A DNA stretch of 64,000 nt from Hymenobacter sp. BT730 (GTDB taxonomy: Bacteria > Bacteroidota > Bacteroidia > Cytophagales > Hymenobacteraceae), in assembly GCF_030542105.1 (NCBI RefSeq), contig NZ_JAUOFB010000004.1, forward strand, positions 62,001 to 126,000. The letters run 5' to 3'. The notes under the pieces were generated by a model that saw nothing but the letters and a program-made list of their open reading frames with translations, made no database searches and was not told the origin of the DNA. Below are positions 35,774-44,875 of the stretch, piece by piece. The stretch's first letter is position 1. Each line of letters begins with the position of its first letter. Position numbers and translations under genes: made by a program.

Positions 35774-36001
35774 ATGAATCCGCAGTTTGGTAAATTCTTT
35801 ATAATAGCGGGCATTGCCCTACTGGCAGTAGGTGCCTTTATCTGGCTTGGCGGCGGGAGCCTGCTGAGCTGGTTCGGCCGCTTGCCGGGTGATATTCGGG
35901 TGGAGCGGCCGGGCTTTCGGCTCTATGTGCCGCTGGTTTCTATGCTGCTGGTAAGCTTGCTGATCAGCCTTATTATGTGGCTGGTGCGGCGGCTGGGCTA
36001 G
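35774..36001 (+). CDS. DUF2905 small membrane protein
   Basis: 75 residues. Two hydrophobic helices (about 7-27 and 50-70) flank the family motif WFGRLPGDIRVERPGFRLYVPL. DUF2905 is widespread and uncharacterised. Its stop TAG lies in the palindrome CTAG, shared with the stop of the convergent Lgt-like gene (four-base overlap). Confidence 0.82.
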   Translation: MNPQFGKFFIIAGIALLAVGAFIWLGGGSLLSWFGRLPGDIRVERPGFRLYVPLVSMLLVSLLISLIMWLVRRLG

Positions 36002-37836
36002 CGGCTTTTCTCGCCGAGGCGTCGGCTCACCTGAATACCTACCTGGCGCTGGGACTCATTGCCAAATAGCGCAAAGGCATTTACTCCCCAGTGAGGGGCC
36101 AACTGCCCCCGGGCTTCCGCAAAACCTGACCACCCACTGGCTCCGGGTAATAGCTTATATGGTTTAGCTCGCGCGCCCCCTACTAACAGGCCCCAACGGG
36201 TACCGCCAAATCCAGTGCCTACCCCTAATCGATGCTGCGGGTTGGCGGGGCCATAGCCCAAAAAATTATAGTCAGCCTGCGCATAAACGGACTGGCGCTG
36301 GCCCAGGCGTAAGGTGCCTTGTATTTCTACCAGGCTTATTTCGTCGCCGTATTCCTTCTCGTGGTAGCCCAGATTGCCAAACATCAAGCCCAGTCCCATG
36401 CCAAAGTACCGCCGGTCGGCTTGCATGTAGGGGTTTAGGCCATAAAGGGAAGTGCGTTTTTTTCCGGACGAAATCTGCAGCGAATCATCGAACAGGGGTA
36501 CTTGCTGGTCGCTGCCCAGGTGTAGGCGCAGGCCAAAGGTTTTCTCCGCCTTATGGCTCCCGCTAGCATCGTAGCCGGGCATTATGGTTTTAGAAATATC
36601 CAGCGAACCAGTGGTGTAGTCATGTTGGTAAGGGAGTAGCGCACTGTTGCCGCCACAGCCGCCTCCATAGGTGTTTTGCTGCCGCTGAAAGGACCCCTGA
36701 CTCCAGGCTGCCACTACGGTATAATAGCTTTTCCGGGTGGCTTGGGCGGAATCGGCAGGGGTTTGACTGGTGAGTAGAAACAAGCAGCAGGCAAGCCCTA
36801 GCGGTACTGACACGCGGTAGGGCCGCTCCGCCTGTGGCGCGCTCCACAGCAAGGCGCCACCTTCCAGAAGGACCACCGCCAGCAGGAGTGCCTTCACAAC
36901 CAGCACTTCGGGTAACGTGAGGGCCCACTGCCCCAGCCAGGCAGTAAGCAGGAGCATTCCCGCCACACCCAATAAGTTGCGCACCGGAGAATTACCAGGC
37001 ACCCGCTCCGGTTGGGCCGGACAGCGAATCAGGAAAGCCCACCCTGCCAGGAATAGGGGCGCTAACAGCAAGAGCGCCCATTGGAGTTGCTTTAGGACCA
37101 GGCCGCCATGCATATGCTCAGCGGCTCCTACCTGCTCGCCGGCCGGGTTGCGCCAGAACTCAATCAGAAACCGGGCCGCCAGTAGCAGGCCCATGTGCAG
37201 AAGCCGGCGGCTGCCGCCCGGCCAGATTCGGTTTCGGGTCAATAAAAGCACCCCGCCTACTGCCGCACACGCCAGCAGGGTGTAGAGCTGCGTGGGATGC
37301 ACGGGCAACGAATGCTGAGCCCCGACCGAAAGCAACCCCTGCGAAACCTGCCATAAATAGGGCTGCGTATCGGGTGGATAGGTAACGCCCCAACTGCTGT
37401 GCGTCAGCTCCCCAAAGCAGCATCCGGTGAGCAGGCAACCCACACACTGTACCATCAGGGCAGCGCACATGGGTAGCGTAAAGGCATCAAACACATGCCA
37501 GCTAAAACCAAAAGGCCGGCGCAGGAGCAATACCGTGAGGGTGCCGGTCAGGGCGCCGCCTAATACTGTTCGCGCCTCAGAAGCCGGCCAGTGCCCGGAG
37601 TAGAGAAGGGCACGCCACTCGGCCCCCGAAAACGCCAGTAGTTTGGTGCCAATAATGAACATGAGGGTAGTGACGGCCAACAACACCAACCAGGAGCGCA
37701 ACGGGTACCCCCGCCGATGCCCCTCCCATATCAGCATACCTAGGTTTAGCGTGAAAGCCAGGACATAGAACAGGGTATAAAAATCGAAATGCGGATTAGC
37801 AGGAATAGCCCACAGCAGGCTGAGTACAGGACCCAT
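35998..37836 (-). CDS. Lgt-like membrane protein fused to a beta-rich C-terminal domain
   Basis: 612 residues. Residues 1-270 resemble prolipoprotein diacylglyceryl transferase: about seven hydrophobic segments, CVGCLLTGCCFGE, HPTQLYTLL and RFLIEFWRNP near the end of the domain. The usual Lgt box around GRIGNFINGE is not recognisable, so it may be a paralogue rather than the essential enzyme. Two or three further helices follow (to about 365). From about 375 the chain changes to alternating beta-strand, Gly- and aromatic-rich sequence to the end (GLGLMFGNLGY, VYAQADYNFLGY, GFAEARGQL), like an outer-membrane barrel or secreted beta domain. One continuous frame; no frameshift seen. Confidence 0.7.
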   Translation of the reverse strand: MGPVLSLLWAIPANPHFDFYTLFYVLAFTLNLGMLIWEGHRRGYPLRSWLVLLAVTTLMFIIGTKLLAFSGAEWRALLYSGHWPASEARTVLGGALTGTLTVLLLRRPFGFSWHVFDAFTLPMCAALMVQCVGCLLTGCCFGELTHSSWGVTYPPDTQPYLWQVSQGLLSVGAQHSLPVHPTQLYTLLACAAVGGVLLLTRNRIWPGGSRRLLHMGLLLAARFLIEFWRNPAGEQVGAAEHMHGGLVLKQLQWALLLLAPLFLAGWAFLIRCPAQPERVPGNSPVRNLLGVAGMLLLTAWLGQWALTLPEVLVVKALLLAVVLLEGGALLWSAPQAERPYRVSVPLGLACCLFLLTSQTPADSAQATRKSYYTVVAAWSQGSFQRQQNTYGGGCGGNSALLPYQHDYTTGSLDISKTIMPGYDASGSHKAEKTFGLRLHLGSDQQVPLFDDSLQISSGKKRTSLYGLNPYMQADRRYFGMGLGLMFGNLGYHEKEYGDEISLVEIQGTLRLGQRQSVYAQADYNFLGYGPANPQHRLGVGTGFGGTRWGLLVGGARAKPYKLLPGASGWSGFAEARGQLAPHWGVNAFALFGNESQRQVGIQVSRRLGEKSR

Positions 37837-38098
37837 GGATAGAATATAGACGGTGATTCAAAGATTTAACCAGCTTACAGGCAGCCGCAACCCCAGAAAG
37901 AAGGGTTCTGCAAGCGTTAAATCCCGCTGTTAAGCCGAATCAATAATAAGGGAGATGCTGTTGATTGCTATTCTAAAAGACCGCCCTTTCAGACCCCATT
38001 CAGATATCAGATTGTGTTATATATAAATGACTAATTGATGCTTATATAAAATAAATTAGACTTTAATTATTCATCAGACTGCACAATAAATCATGGGC

Positions 38099-39607
38099 TT
38101 AATCTTTGGCGGATGGTGAAATGCCCACGCTCAGTGTGGGTTGTGGTTTCTTTGCCGGGGCCTCATATTCCACAATATTCTCAATCATGCCTTTGAAGAT
38201 AACGGCGTGGAAGGGAAGCATAGCAAACCAATACAGGCGCCCAGCCAGGCCGTAGGGGCGGAAGGCCGCCAGCTGTTCCAGCGTATGAGAGCCGTCGTCA
38301 TTATCCAGAATGCGGAACTGCAGCCAGGCTTCGCCGGGGAGCTTCATTTCGGCGTAGAGCAGTAACCGGCGCCCTTCCTGGTCGGCGACCAGCACGCGCC
38401 AGAAGTCCAGCGGGTCACCGGCGCGCAGGTCGGTGGGGGAGCGGCGGCCGCGGCGCAGACCTACGCCACCGGCCAGCTTATCCAACAGGCCGCGCACCCG
38501 CCACAGCCAGTCTACTTTGTACCAGCCCCGGTCGCCGCCAATCTGCCAGATGTTACGGCGCACTTCTTCCGGGTCGCGGGTGAAGCGCAGGGTCTGGCGG
38601 TCCTGCAGGATGCCATGCTGGGGCATCTGAATATGATCCATGTAGTTGCGGGGCATCACCCCACTGCTCAGCGCATCGCTCCAGCTGCTGAGTACCTCAT
38701 TCTGCTCAATACGCTGGAAGGCCAGCTGCAGGGCAGCATGGTACGACATGCAGGTATGCGGAATAATGGTTTCGATACTGCGTTTGGGGTCGGCTACGGT
38801 ATCGTTCCGCAGGCTTTCTACCAGACTTTGGGCCAATGAAAAAGTAGTGCTGGTCACCAGAAACAGCCACCACGAGGACAAGCGCGGCGTAAGCACCGGC
38901 ACGGTAATAATGTAGCGGCGGTAGCCTCGCACTGCGGCCAGGCCCTGCAGCATTTCCCGGTACGTGAGTATATCGGGCCCGCCAATATCAAAGCTGCGCC
39001 CAAAGCTGGCCTGGTTGTCTAGCACCGAAGTGAGGTAGAACATGACGTCCCGAATGCCAATGGGCTGGCAGCGCGAGTTCAGCCACCGCGGCGTAATCAT
39101 AATGGGCAGCTTCTCCACCAGGTCCCGGATAATCTCAAAAGAGGCCGACCCGGACCCAATAATAATGCTGGCCCGCAGCACCGTAAGCGCCGCCCGCGCC
39201 GACTTTTTCAGCTCCTTTTCTACCGCCCGGCGGGAGCGAAGGTGCGTGCTTAACGCTCGGTCGTTGGCAATGCCGGAGAGGTAGATAATCTGGCGGGCTG
39301 CCGTCTGGTTTAGCGCTGCGGCAAAATTTTCCGCCGACTGCTGCTCGGCGCGAAAAAAATCCTTGGTGTGGCCGCTCATGGAGTGCACCAGGTAATACGC
39401 CGCCTCTAGGTCAGTGGGGAAGGTATGCAGCGTTTCGGGCTTCAGCAGGTCGCCTTCAATTACGGTGACGCTGTTCTGTTGCGCGGCGGGCAGCTGAAAG
39501 CGGCGAGCATCACGCACCAGGCATACTACCTCGTGGCCGGCGGCTTGCAGCAGCGGCAGCAGGCGCTGGCCTATGTAGCCGGTAGCCCCGGTGAGAAGGA
39601 TTTTCAT
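38099..39607 (-). CDS. NAD(P)-binding SDR with DUF2867 domain
   Basis: 502 residues from ATG 39607, which begins the Rossmann motif MKILLTGATGYIGQRL. The N-terminal domain (about 1-290) is an atypical short-chain dehydrogenase: YYLVHSMSG, YLSGI, and an NmrA-like outline with AVEKELKKS. A DUF2867 domain (about 340-490) ends PFHAVIFKGMIENIVEYE. Proteins of this arrangement are annotated as sugar-nucleotide or NAD(P)-dependent epimerase-like but lack a proven reaction. Cytoplasmic. It lies downstream of the sce7726 gene on the same strand, 82 bases away. Confidence 0.85.
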   Translation of the reverse strand: MKILLTGATGYIGQRLLPLLQAAGHEVVCLVRDARRFQLPAAQQNSVTVIEGDLLKPETLHTFPTDLEAAYYLVHSMSGHTKDFFRAEQQSAENFAAALNQTAARQIIYLSGIANDRALSTHLRSRRAVEKELKKSARAALTVLRASIIIGSGSASFEIIRDLVEKLPIMITPRWLNSRCQPIGIRDVMFYLTSVLDNQASFGRSFDIGGPDILTYREMLQGLAAVRGYRRYIITVPVLTPRLSSWWLFLVTSTTFSLAQSLVESLRNDTVADPKRSIETIIPHTCMSYHAALQLAFQRIEQNEVLSSWSDALSSGVMPRNYMDHIQMPQHGILQDRQTLRFTRDPEEVRRNIWQIGGDRGWYKVDWLWRVRGLLDKLAGGVGLRRGRRSPTDLRAGDPLDFWRVLVADQEGRRLLLYAEMKLPGEAWLQFRILDNDDGSHTLEQLAAFRPYGLAGRLYWFAMLPFHAVIFKGMIENIVEYEAPAKKPQPTLSVGISPSAKD

Positions 39608-39688
39608 GGGAAGGCGCGCAAGTGAACAAATTGCTAACCAGCAGCCTGGCACATAGTTCAAGCGCCTTATTGCCGCGCTTTCTTCGGG

Positions 39689-40297
39689 CTACTTCTTGCG
39701 CTTCTTCGGGCGCCGGCTCTTGCGGACAGGGCGTTTCTCTCGTTCGGCTTTGCGCTCCGCCCGAAAAGCCAGCCGTTCTTCCATGCGTTCCATCAGTCGC
39801 TCGCGCACATGCTTCGCCAGCTCCGAGAGCGGTACCAGTTGCGAGGTGCGCAGAAAGCTCAATACTTCGCGGCGGCGCAAGGTGCTTACGCCTGCCAGGC
39901 CGCGAGCCAGCAGGAACTGCTTTATTTCTTCCAGCCTTAACAAAGCTGCCACGGCGGGACGTTCCACGGTAGCATTGTACAAGGCCGGGCGGTGCAGCTG
40001 CAGCCCATCGGCCGAAGCCACCAGAATACCCACCCATTCTGGGAGCAAGGGCACAAGCTTTAGAATGTGCTTTTCCGTGATAACGAAGGTAACGAAATCA
40101 TAGGCCTGGCTGTAGCAGGACAGTTGCCGGGGTACGCGCAGCAGGGTGTCGGCGTCGCCTTTCAACTCATAGCCGTGCATAAAGTGCTCGGTAATGTGCA
40201 CCACATCGGCGCGGGTGGTGCCGGTGGGCAGCTCATCCACGTACATTCCGCCCTGCAGCAGCGGGTACAATAAGGCGCGTATTTCGGGGTCGTTCAC
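39689..40297 (-). CDS. sce7726-family protein (PD-(D/E)XK nuclease-like)
   Basis: 202 residues from GTG 40297. Residues 1-110 match the sce7726 pattern: MNDPEIRALLYPLL, then ADVVHITEHFMHGYELKGDADTL with the E-x-K pair, LLRVPRQLSCYSQAYDFVTFVI and EKHILKLVPLLPEWVGI. The D...ExK layout is that of a PD-(D/E)XK nuclease. The C-terminus (about 155-202) is very Arg/Lys-rich and probably binds nucleic acid. Some relatives lie in defence or mobile islands, but nothing of that kind is near here. Function is unproven. Confidence 0.75.
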   Translation of the reverse strand: MNDPEIRALLYPLLQGGMYVDELPTGTTRADVVHITEHFMHGYELKGDADTLLRVPRQLSCYSQAYDFVTFVITEKHILKLVPLLPEWVGILVASADGLQLHRPALYNATVERPAVAALLRLEEIKQFLLARGLAGVSTLRRREVLSFLRTSQLVPLSELAKHVRERLMERMEERLAFRAERKAEREKRPVRKSRRPKKRKK

Positions 40298-40384
40298 AAC
40301 AAATTAGGTCATTACCAAGCCGCAAGATACGGCGGTTAGAAGGCCTCTGGAAATAAAAGCGCGGCCCGAAATGCCCTGGTGCGC

Positions 40385-40392
40385 TACCTTCG
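40385..40392 (+). promoter_or_regulatory. -7 element TACCTTCG for the glycosyltransferase gene
   Basis: One-base variant of TAnnTTTG, 33 bases before ATG 40426; the same variant precedes the T9SS plug gene. Confidence 0.4.
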
Positions 40393-40425
40393 CCTCCGTT
40401 TTGGTTGTTAATTTTTGCTCATCGT

Positions 40426-42078
40426 ATGCCGCTGCCCATTACTTCCCGCACCTGGCTTTGGTTGTTTCTGGCTGCCCTGGGGTTATCCTTTCTGATAGGG
40501 CTGGGCGTGTGGGGGCCGCTGGAAAGCAGCGAGGCCCGCTACGCCGAAATTGGCCGCGAAATGCTGGTGGGTCAGGACTGGCTGCACCCGCGCCTGCTGG
40601 GGATTCAGCATTTTCATAAGCCCCCGCTAACCTACTGGCTGACCGCCGCCGGACTGGGGCTGTTCGGGGAAACAGCGTTGGGCGTGCGCGTGCTGCCGGT
40701 GCTGGCGGTTTTGCTGCAGATTTGGCTGGTATATGGCCAGGGTCTGCTGCTTTTTCAGCAGGACCGCGCCCGGGCCCTGGCGGCGGCAATTATTTACGGA
40801 ACCCTGCCCGTTGTTCTTATTTCCGCGCTCAACGTCACCACCGATGCCTATCTGGCCACGCTGGAGCTGGCCTCGGCCTACGGCATTCTCCGCTATTACA
40901 ATAAAGGCGGCGCGCGCTGGCTGTATCTGTTTTGGATTGGTTTGGGGCTGGCTTTCCTCACGAAAGGGCCGGTAGGCTTTGTGCTGCCGCTGATGGTGGT
41001 TATCGGTCATTATTTCAAACAGAAGCAGACCCGTCTGCCCTTCACGCGCCACCATGTTATGGGTATAGTGGTGTTTCTGCTGGTGGGCCTGAGCTGGTAT
41101 CTGTATCTGATGGCCGAAAACCCGGCTTTCCTGCGGTATTTCCTCTTTGAGCACACGGTAAACCGTTTTGCCAATGCAGCTACGTTTAACCGGGCGAAGC
41201 CGTGGTGGTTTTACCTGCTACTGGCCCCGGCTACCAGTTTGCCGTGGTCTGTGGCGCTGATTACACAGGCCGTACGCACCCGCTGGAGCACGGTGCCGCA
41301 GCAGTGGCGCAACATCCTTATCTTCTGGGTGGTGGTGCCCCTGGTGTTCTTCTCGATTTCCAAATCCAAGCTGCTGCTGTACGTGCTGCCGATTTTCCCG
41401 GGTATGGCTCTGCTCACGGTGTATTACCTCGGGCGCCTGACCGACGCGGTTCTGCACCGTTGGTATGTGGGTTTTCTGGCGTTCTGGGGCTTACTATTAG
41501 GTACTCTTTGTCTGCTGCCTATTCTCAGCATAGATAGCCGCCTGCCCTTGGAGGCCGGTACGCTTACGGCCGGCCTGGCGGGCGGTGGTGTGGTGCTTAT
41601 GGTGCTGTTGCTCACGCTCTGGGATGAAGTGCGGATAGCGCCGCGGATGCTGCTGGTTGCTGGCTTGTTCACCATTACCCTGCTGCTGGCCGCTAAACCC
41701 CTGTTGCAGCAGAATGAGCTGGCCTTTAACGGCAGCCGCCCACTGGCCGAGTTTATGCGCAGCAAGCATTTAGATCAGCGGCAGGTGTTGGTTTATAATG
41801 AGCTGCTGCCTTCCCTTGCATTTGAATCGGGGCGCATTCCGGTGTCTATTTTCGATGGCAACCACAACCTGAGCCGCGAAACGCAGTTTGAGCCGAATGA
41901 TACGTGGAAACGGACCCTGATTAATCTGCAAAACCCCTCGGAAGAGCCTTATCTGGGCAGCCTGCTCCTGCGCCAGCCGGTGCTCTTAGTGAAAGGCGAG
42001 CTGCCCGCGCAACGGCAGTGGATGCTGCGCTACTTCCAGCAGCACGAGCAACTAGGCAAGTGGACGGTATGGTGGTAG
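40426..42078 (+). CDS. ArnT/PMT-like membrane glycosyltransferase (GT-C fold)
   Basis: 550 residues from ATG 40426 (the frame also opens at TTG 40405). About 12 hydrophobic segments. The first periplasmic loop has the acidic donor-binding motif ESSEARYAEIGREML and then HFHKPPLTYW, typical of the ArnT/PMT group. Such enzymes transfer a sugar from a polyprenyl-phosphate carrier onto lipid A, a glycan or protein at the periplasmic face. The acceptor is not predictable. The C-terminal periplasmic region (about 420-550) is soluble. Confidence 0.87.
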   Translation: MPLPITSRTWLWLFLAALGLSFLIGLGVWGPLESSEARYAEIGREMLVGQDWLHPRLLGIQHFHKPPLTYWLTAAGLGLFGETALGVRVLPVLAVLLQIWLVYGQGLLLFQQDRARALAAAIIYGTLPVVLISALNVTTDAYLATLELASAYGILRYYNKGGARWLYLFWIGLGLAFLTKGPVGFVLPLMVVIGHYFKQKQTRLPFTRHHVMGIVVFLLVGLSWYLYLMAENPAFLRYFLFEHTVNRFANAATFNRAKPWWFYLLLAPATSLPWSVALITQAVRTRWSTVPQQWRNILIFWVVVPLVFFSISKSKLLLYVLPIFPGMALLTVYYLGRLTDAVLHRWYVGFLAFWGLLLGTLCLLPILSIDSRLPLEAGTLTAGLAGGGVVLMVLLLTLWDEVRIAPRMLLVAGLFTITLLLAAKPLLQQNELAFNGSRPLAEFMRSKHLDQRQVLVYNELLPSLAFESGRIPVSIFDGNHNLSRETQFEPNDTWKRTLINLQNPSEEPYLGSLLLRQPVLLVKGELPAQRQWMLRYFQQHEQLGKWTVWW

Positions 42079-42085
42079 GATCTGC

Positions 42086-42159
42086 TAAAGCAGTAATCTA
42101 AAAAGACGTGTCCTCCGGAGCTGACTCCGGAGGACACGTCTTTTTAGATTACTGCTTTA
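42086..42159. terminator. Perfect hairpin with 35-base arms (bidirectional terminator)
   Basis: Arms 42086-42120 and 42125-42159 are exactly complementary around a 4-base CTGA loop. The inner part (AAAAAGACGTGTCC...) has A5/T5 flanks and is a good terminator for both convergent genes. The perfect extension into AGTAATCT and beyond exceeds normal terminator stems. Confidence 0.88.
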
Positions 42160-42188
42160 AAGGTGCTTCTGTACTGCCGCTACACGAT

Positions 42189-43334
42189 TTACAGCGAATA
42201 CACTGCCTCTGCCTTTTCGCGCAGATTATACCCCGAAGACATAACCTCCCCATACGCCCCCGCGGAGCGGATAACGACGATGTCCCCGCGGCGGGTTTCG
42301 GGCAGCAGCACCTGCCGGCCAAAAGTGTCCGAGGACTCACAGATTGGGCCCACCACGTCATAGGGCTGGGCCTCGCCCTGGCTGGTGAGGTTTTGAATGG
42401 CGTGGTAGCTACCATACAAAGCCGGACGGATGAGCTCCGTCATGCCGGCATCCAGAATGGCGAAATTGGTTTGCTGGCTGCGCTTTACAAAGAGAACTTT
42501 GCTTACCAGGGAGCCGCATTGCGCTACTACGGAACGGCCCAGCTCTACGTGCACCTGCTGGTTGGGGCGGCGCACCAGGTATTTTTCAAACACCCGGAAA
42601 TACCGCTCAAACTCCGGAATAGGGTTGGTATCGGGGGCGTGGTAGTCGATGCCGAGGCCGCCGCCCACGTTGAGGTGGGGGAGGAAGTGGCCCCGGTCTT
42701 CCAGCCAGGTTTGCAGCTCATTCAGCTTGTGGCTGAGCTTTTCAAACACCGTGAGGTTGGTAATCTGGGAGCCCACGTGCGTGTGCAGACCAATCAGCTC
42801 CAGATTCGTCAGGGTTTCAAACTTCTCAATCACGGCCGGTAAGTCGGAAATATTGATGCCGAACTTGTTGGCGTCGAGGCCGGTGGTGATGTGCGGGTGC
42901 GTGTAGGCATCCACGTTGGGGTTAATGCGCAGGGCCACGCGGGCCTTACGGTTCTGGGCACCAGCCAGCTCGTTCAGCACCGCCAGCTCTTCCACTGATT
43001 CGGCATTAAAGCACCATATATCCGCGGCCAGAGCCAGGTTCATTTCCGCATCCGACTTGCCCACGCCGGCAAACACAATATGGTCGGGCTTGAAGCCGGC
43101 GGAGAGGGCGCGCTGTACCTCGTTGCCGCTCACGCAGTCGGCGCCCAGGCCATGCTCCCGAATGTGCGCGAGCACTGGGCCATTGGTGTTGGCCTTCAGG
43201 GCGTAGTGCACCTGGAAGCCCCGCGGCCGGGCGGCGCGCTGCAGCGCCGCCAGCGTTTGGTCCAGCAGGTGAAGGTCGTAGTAATAAAAAGGAGTGGGGC
43301 GGTCGAGGACGCCCGCGGGCAAGGTGAAAGCCAT
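42189..43334 (-). CDS. lysA: Diaminopimelate decarboxylase
   Basis: 381 residues, a little short for LysA (usually about 400-420). PLP-binding Lys47 in HYALKANTN, the pattern GNEVQRALSAGF, HVGSQI, GGGLGIDYH, and the C-terminal CESSDTFGRQVLLPE with the active-site cysteine. It decarboxylates meso-diaminopimelate to L-lysine. It follows the aspartate kinase gene by 83 bases on the same strand, so the first and last steps of the lysine pathway are probably co-transcribed. The convergent end shares the long hairpin. Confidence 0.95.
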   Translation of the reverse strand: MAFTLPAGVLDRPTPFYYYDLHLLDQTLAALQRAARPRGFQVHYALKANTNGPVLAHIREHGLGADCVSGNEVQRALSAGFKPDHIVFAGVGKSDAEMNLALAADIWCFNAESVEELAVLNELAGAQNRKARVALRINPNVDAYTHPHITTGLDANKFGINISDLPAVIEKFETLTNLELIGLHTHVGSQITNLTVFEKLSHKLNELQTWLEDRGHFLPHLNVGGGLGIDYHAPDTNPIPEFERYFRVFEKYLVRRPNQQVHVELGRSVVAQCGSLVSKVLFVKRSQQTNFAILDAGMTELIRPALYGSYHAIQNLTSQGEAQPYDVVGPICESSDTFGRQVLLPETRRGDIVVIRSAGAYGEVMSSGYNLREKAEAVYSL

Positions 43335-43417
43335 TGGAGCAATAGAGGCGGTACGCCGGCGTCAGGGCTATTTCCTGACCCCGGCCGAAACAAGTGAAAT
43401 CAGCGCGGGAAGGCGGG

Positions 43418-44755
43418 TTACGCTAAGGCTTCCGCTTTACGACGGAACAGACCTTCATTCAGGGCGGTTAGCGCCCTGACTTTATCCGGGGTATTAATCA
43501 GGATGCTGATGTTGTTGGGCGAGCCGCCGTAGCTGATCATACGCAGCGGAATGTTTTGCAGCGCCTCAAACACCTTAAACGCCGCGCCGTGATTTTCCTG
43601 GATCAGGTTGCCGACCAGGCAAACAATGGTCTGATTTTCATCGGTTTCCACGGTGCCAAAGCTGCGCAGCTCCTCCAGGATATCGGGCAGGTGTGTGGAG
43701 TCATCAATGGTGAGCGACACAGCCACTTCCGAGGTGGTAATCATATCGATAGGCGTGCGGTACCGCTCAAATACTTCAAACAGCCGACGCAGGAAGCCGT
43801 GAGCCAGCAGCATACGGCTGCTGCGCACCTTAATGGCTACCAGACCGTCCTTCGCGGCCACGGCTTTAATTGCTTCCGAGCCGGTTTTGGCCGAGATAAG
43901 TGTGCCAGGCGCCTCGGGTTGCAGCGTGTTCAGCAAACGCACCGGAATACCGTGCTGGCGGGCGGGCAGAATGGAGCTGGGGTGCAGAATCTTCGCTCCG
44001 AAATAAGCCAGCTCGGCCGCTTCATCAAACGACAGCTCCCGGATAGGATACGTGTCCTTCACCACGCGCGGGTCGTTGTTGTGCAGGCCATCAATATCAG
44101 TCCAGATCTGGATTTCCTCCACGCGGGCCGCCGCGCCAATCAGCGAAGCCGAGTAGTCGGAGCCGCCGCGCTTGAGGTTGTCGATGAGCCCCTGTGCGTT
44201 GCGGCAGATGTAGCCCTGGGTGATGAACAGCTTCTGACCAGAATGCTCGGCCAGCAGCTGCGTAAGGTGCTCCTGAATGTAGTCGGCGTCGGGCTCTTCG
44301 TCTTTGTCCAGGCGCATGAAGTCCAGGGCGGGCAGCAGCACGGCCTCGCGACCCAGAATATCTGTTACATAGCGGTGGAACAATTGGGTGCTCAGCAGCT
44401 CGCCCTGGGCCAGAATCAGCCGCTCGCCCACGGGCGTAAGCGGGTTTCGCATCAGGTCAAAAATAGCCCGGAAGCAGGCATCCAGCTGACTAATGGTGGC
44501 CGCGGCCACCTCAGCCTGGGGTAGCAGCTCGCGGGCTACCATCAGGTAGTGCTGCCGCAGAATCTCGGTTTGGGCCGTGGCAGCCGTTACTTCGCCGTCA
44601 TACAGCAAACGGGCCACCGTAACCAAAGCGTTGGTAGTACCCGACATAGCCGACAGCACCACAATGCGCGGCTCGTTGGCGTGAATCAATTCCGCAACGG
44701 TGCGCATCCGCTCCGCCGTTCCGACGGACGTACCGCCAAACTTTAAAACTTTCAT
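43418..44755 (-). CDS. lysC: Aspartate kinase
   Basis: 445 residues. It starts with MKVLKFGGTSVGTAERM, and the kinase domain contains GRGGSDYSA-like LKRGGSDYSASLIGAA and WTDIDGLHNNDPR. The C-terminal 140 residues hold two ACT domains (VAIKVRSSRML...; VCLVGNLIQEN), so feedback regulation by lysine or threonine is likely. It phosphorylates L-aspartate, the first step to lysine, threonine and methionine. It is monofunctional, without a homoserine dehydrogenase part. Pairing with lysA suggests lysine control. Confidence 0.95.
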   Translation of the reverse strand: MKVLKFGGTSVGTAERMRTVAELIHANEPRIVVLSAMSGTTNALVTVARLLYDGEVTAATAQTEILRQHYLMVARELLPQAEVAAATISQLDACFRAIFDLMRNPLTPVGERLILAQGELLSTQLFHRYVTDILGREAVLLPALDFMRLDKDEEPDADYIQEHLTQLLAEHSGQKLFITQGYICRNAQGLIDNLKRGGSDYSASLIGAAARVEEIQIWTDIDGLHNNDPRVVKDTYPIRELSFDEAAELAYFGAKILHPSSILPARQHGIPVRLLNTLQPEAPGTLISAKTGSEAIKAVAAKDGLVAIKVRSSRMLLAHGFLRRLFEVFERYRTPIDMITTSEVAVSLTIDDSTHLPDILEELRSFGTVETDENQTIVCLVGNLIQENHGAAFKVFEALQNIPLRMISYGGSPNNISILINTPDKVRALTALNEGLFRRKAEALA

Positions 44756-44805
44756 ATGCTATTCTGGTGTGCTTACTCAGGTACGAAGGAAAGGCCAATG
44801 AGGGC

Positions 44806-44836
44806 AAAAAAAGCGCCGGTCTGGGAGGACCGGCGC
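44806..44836 (-). terminator. Minus-strand terminator of the 41-residue gene
   Basis: GCGCCGGTC pairs with GACCGGCGC (9 bases); A7 on the plus strand becomes T7 directly after the hairpin on the minus strand. It ends a transcript entering from 44876, which supports a gene there. Confidence 0.8.
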
Positions 44837-44875
44837 GTGTAGTTCAAGGCAGAGAGTTTCGAACAGGGGCGACGG

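Noticed and set aside
37837..38098. Promoter-like or gene content in the AT-rich gap upstream of the Lgt-like gene.
   Set aside because: No frame or clear -7 element; ATAAAATAAATT-type sequence only. I can say just that it is AT-rich and non-coding.
39689..40297. A defence island around the sce7726 nuclease-like gene.
   Set aside because: Neighbours are an SDR protein and a glycosyltransferase; no other defence genes are visible.
43556..44524. 322-codon open frame antisense to aspartate kinase.
   Set aside because: Shadow of lysC, no independent features or start signals.
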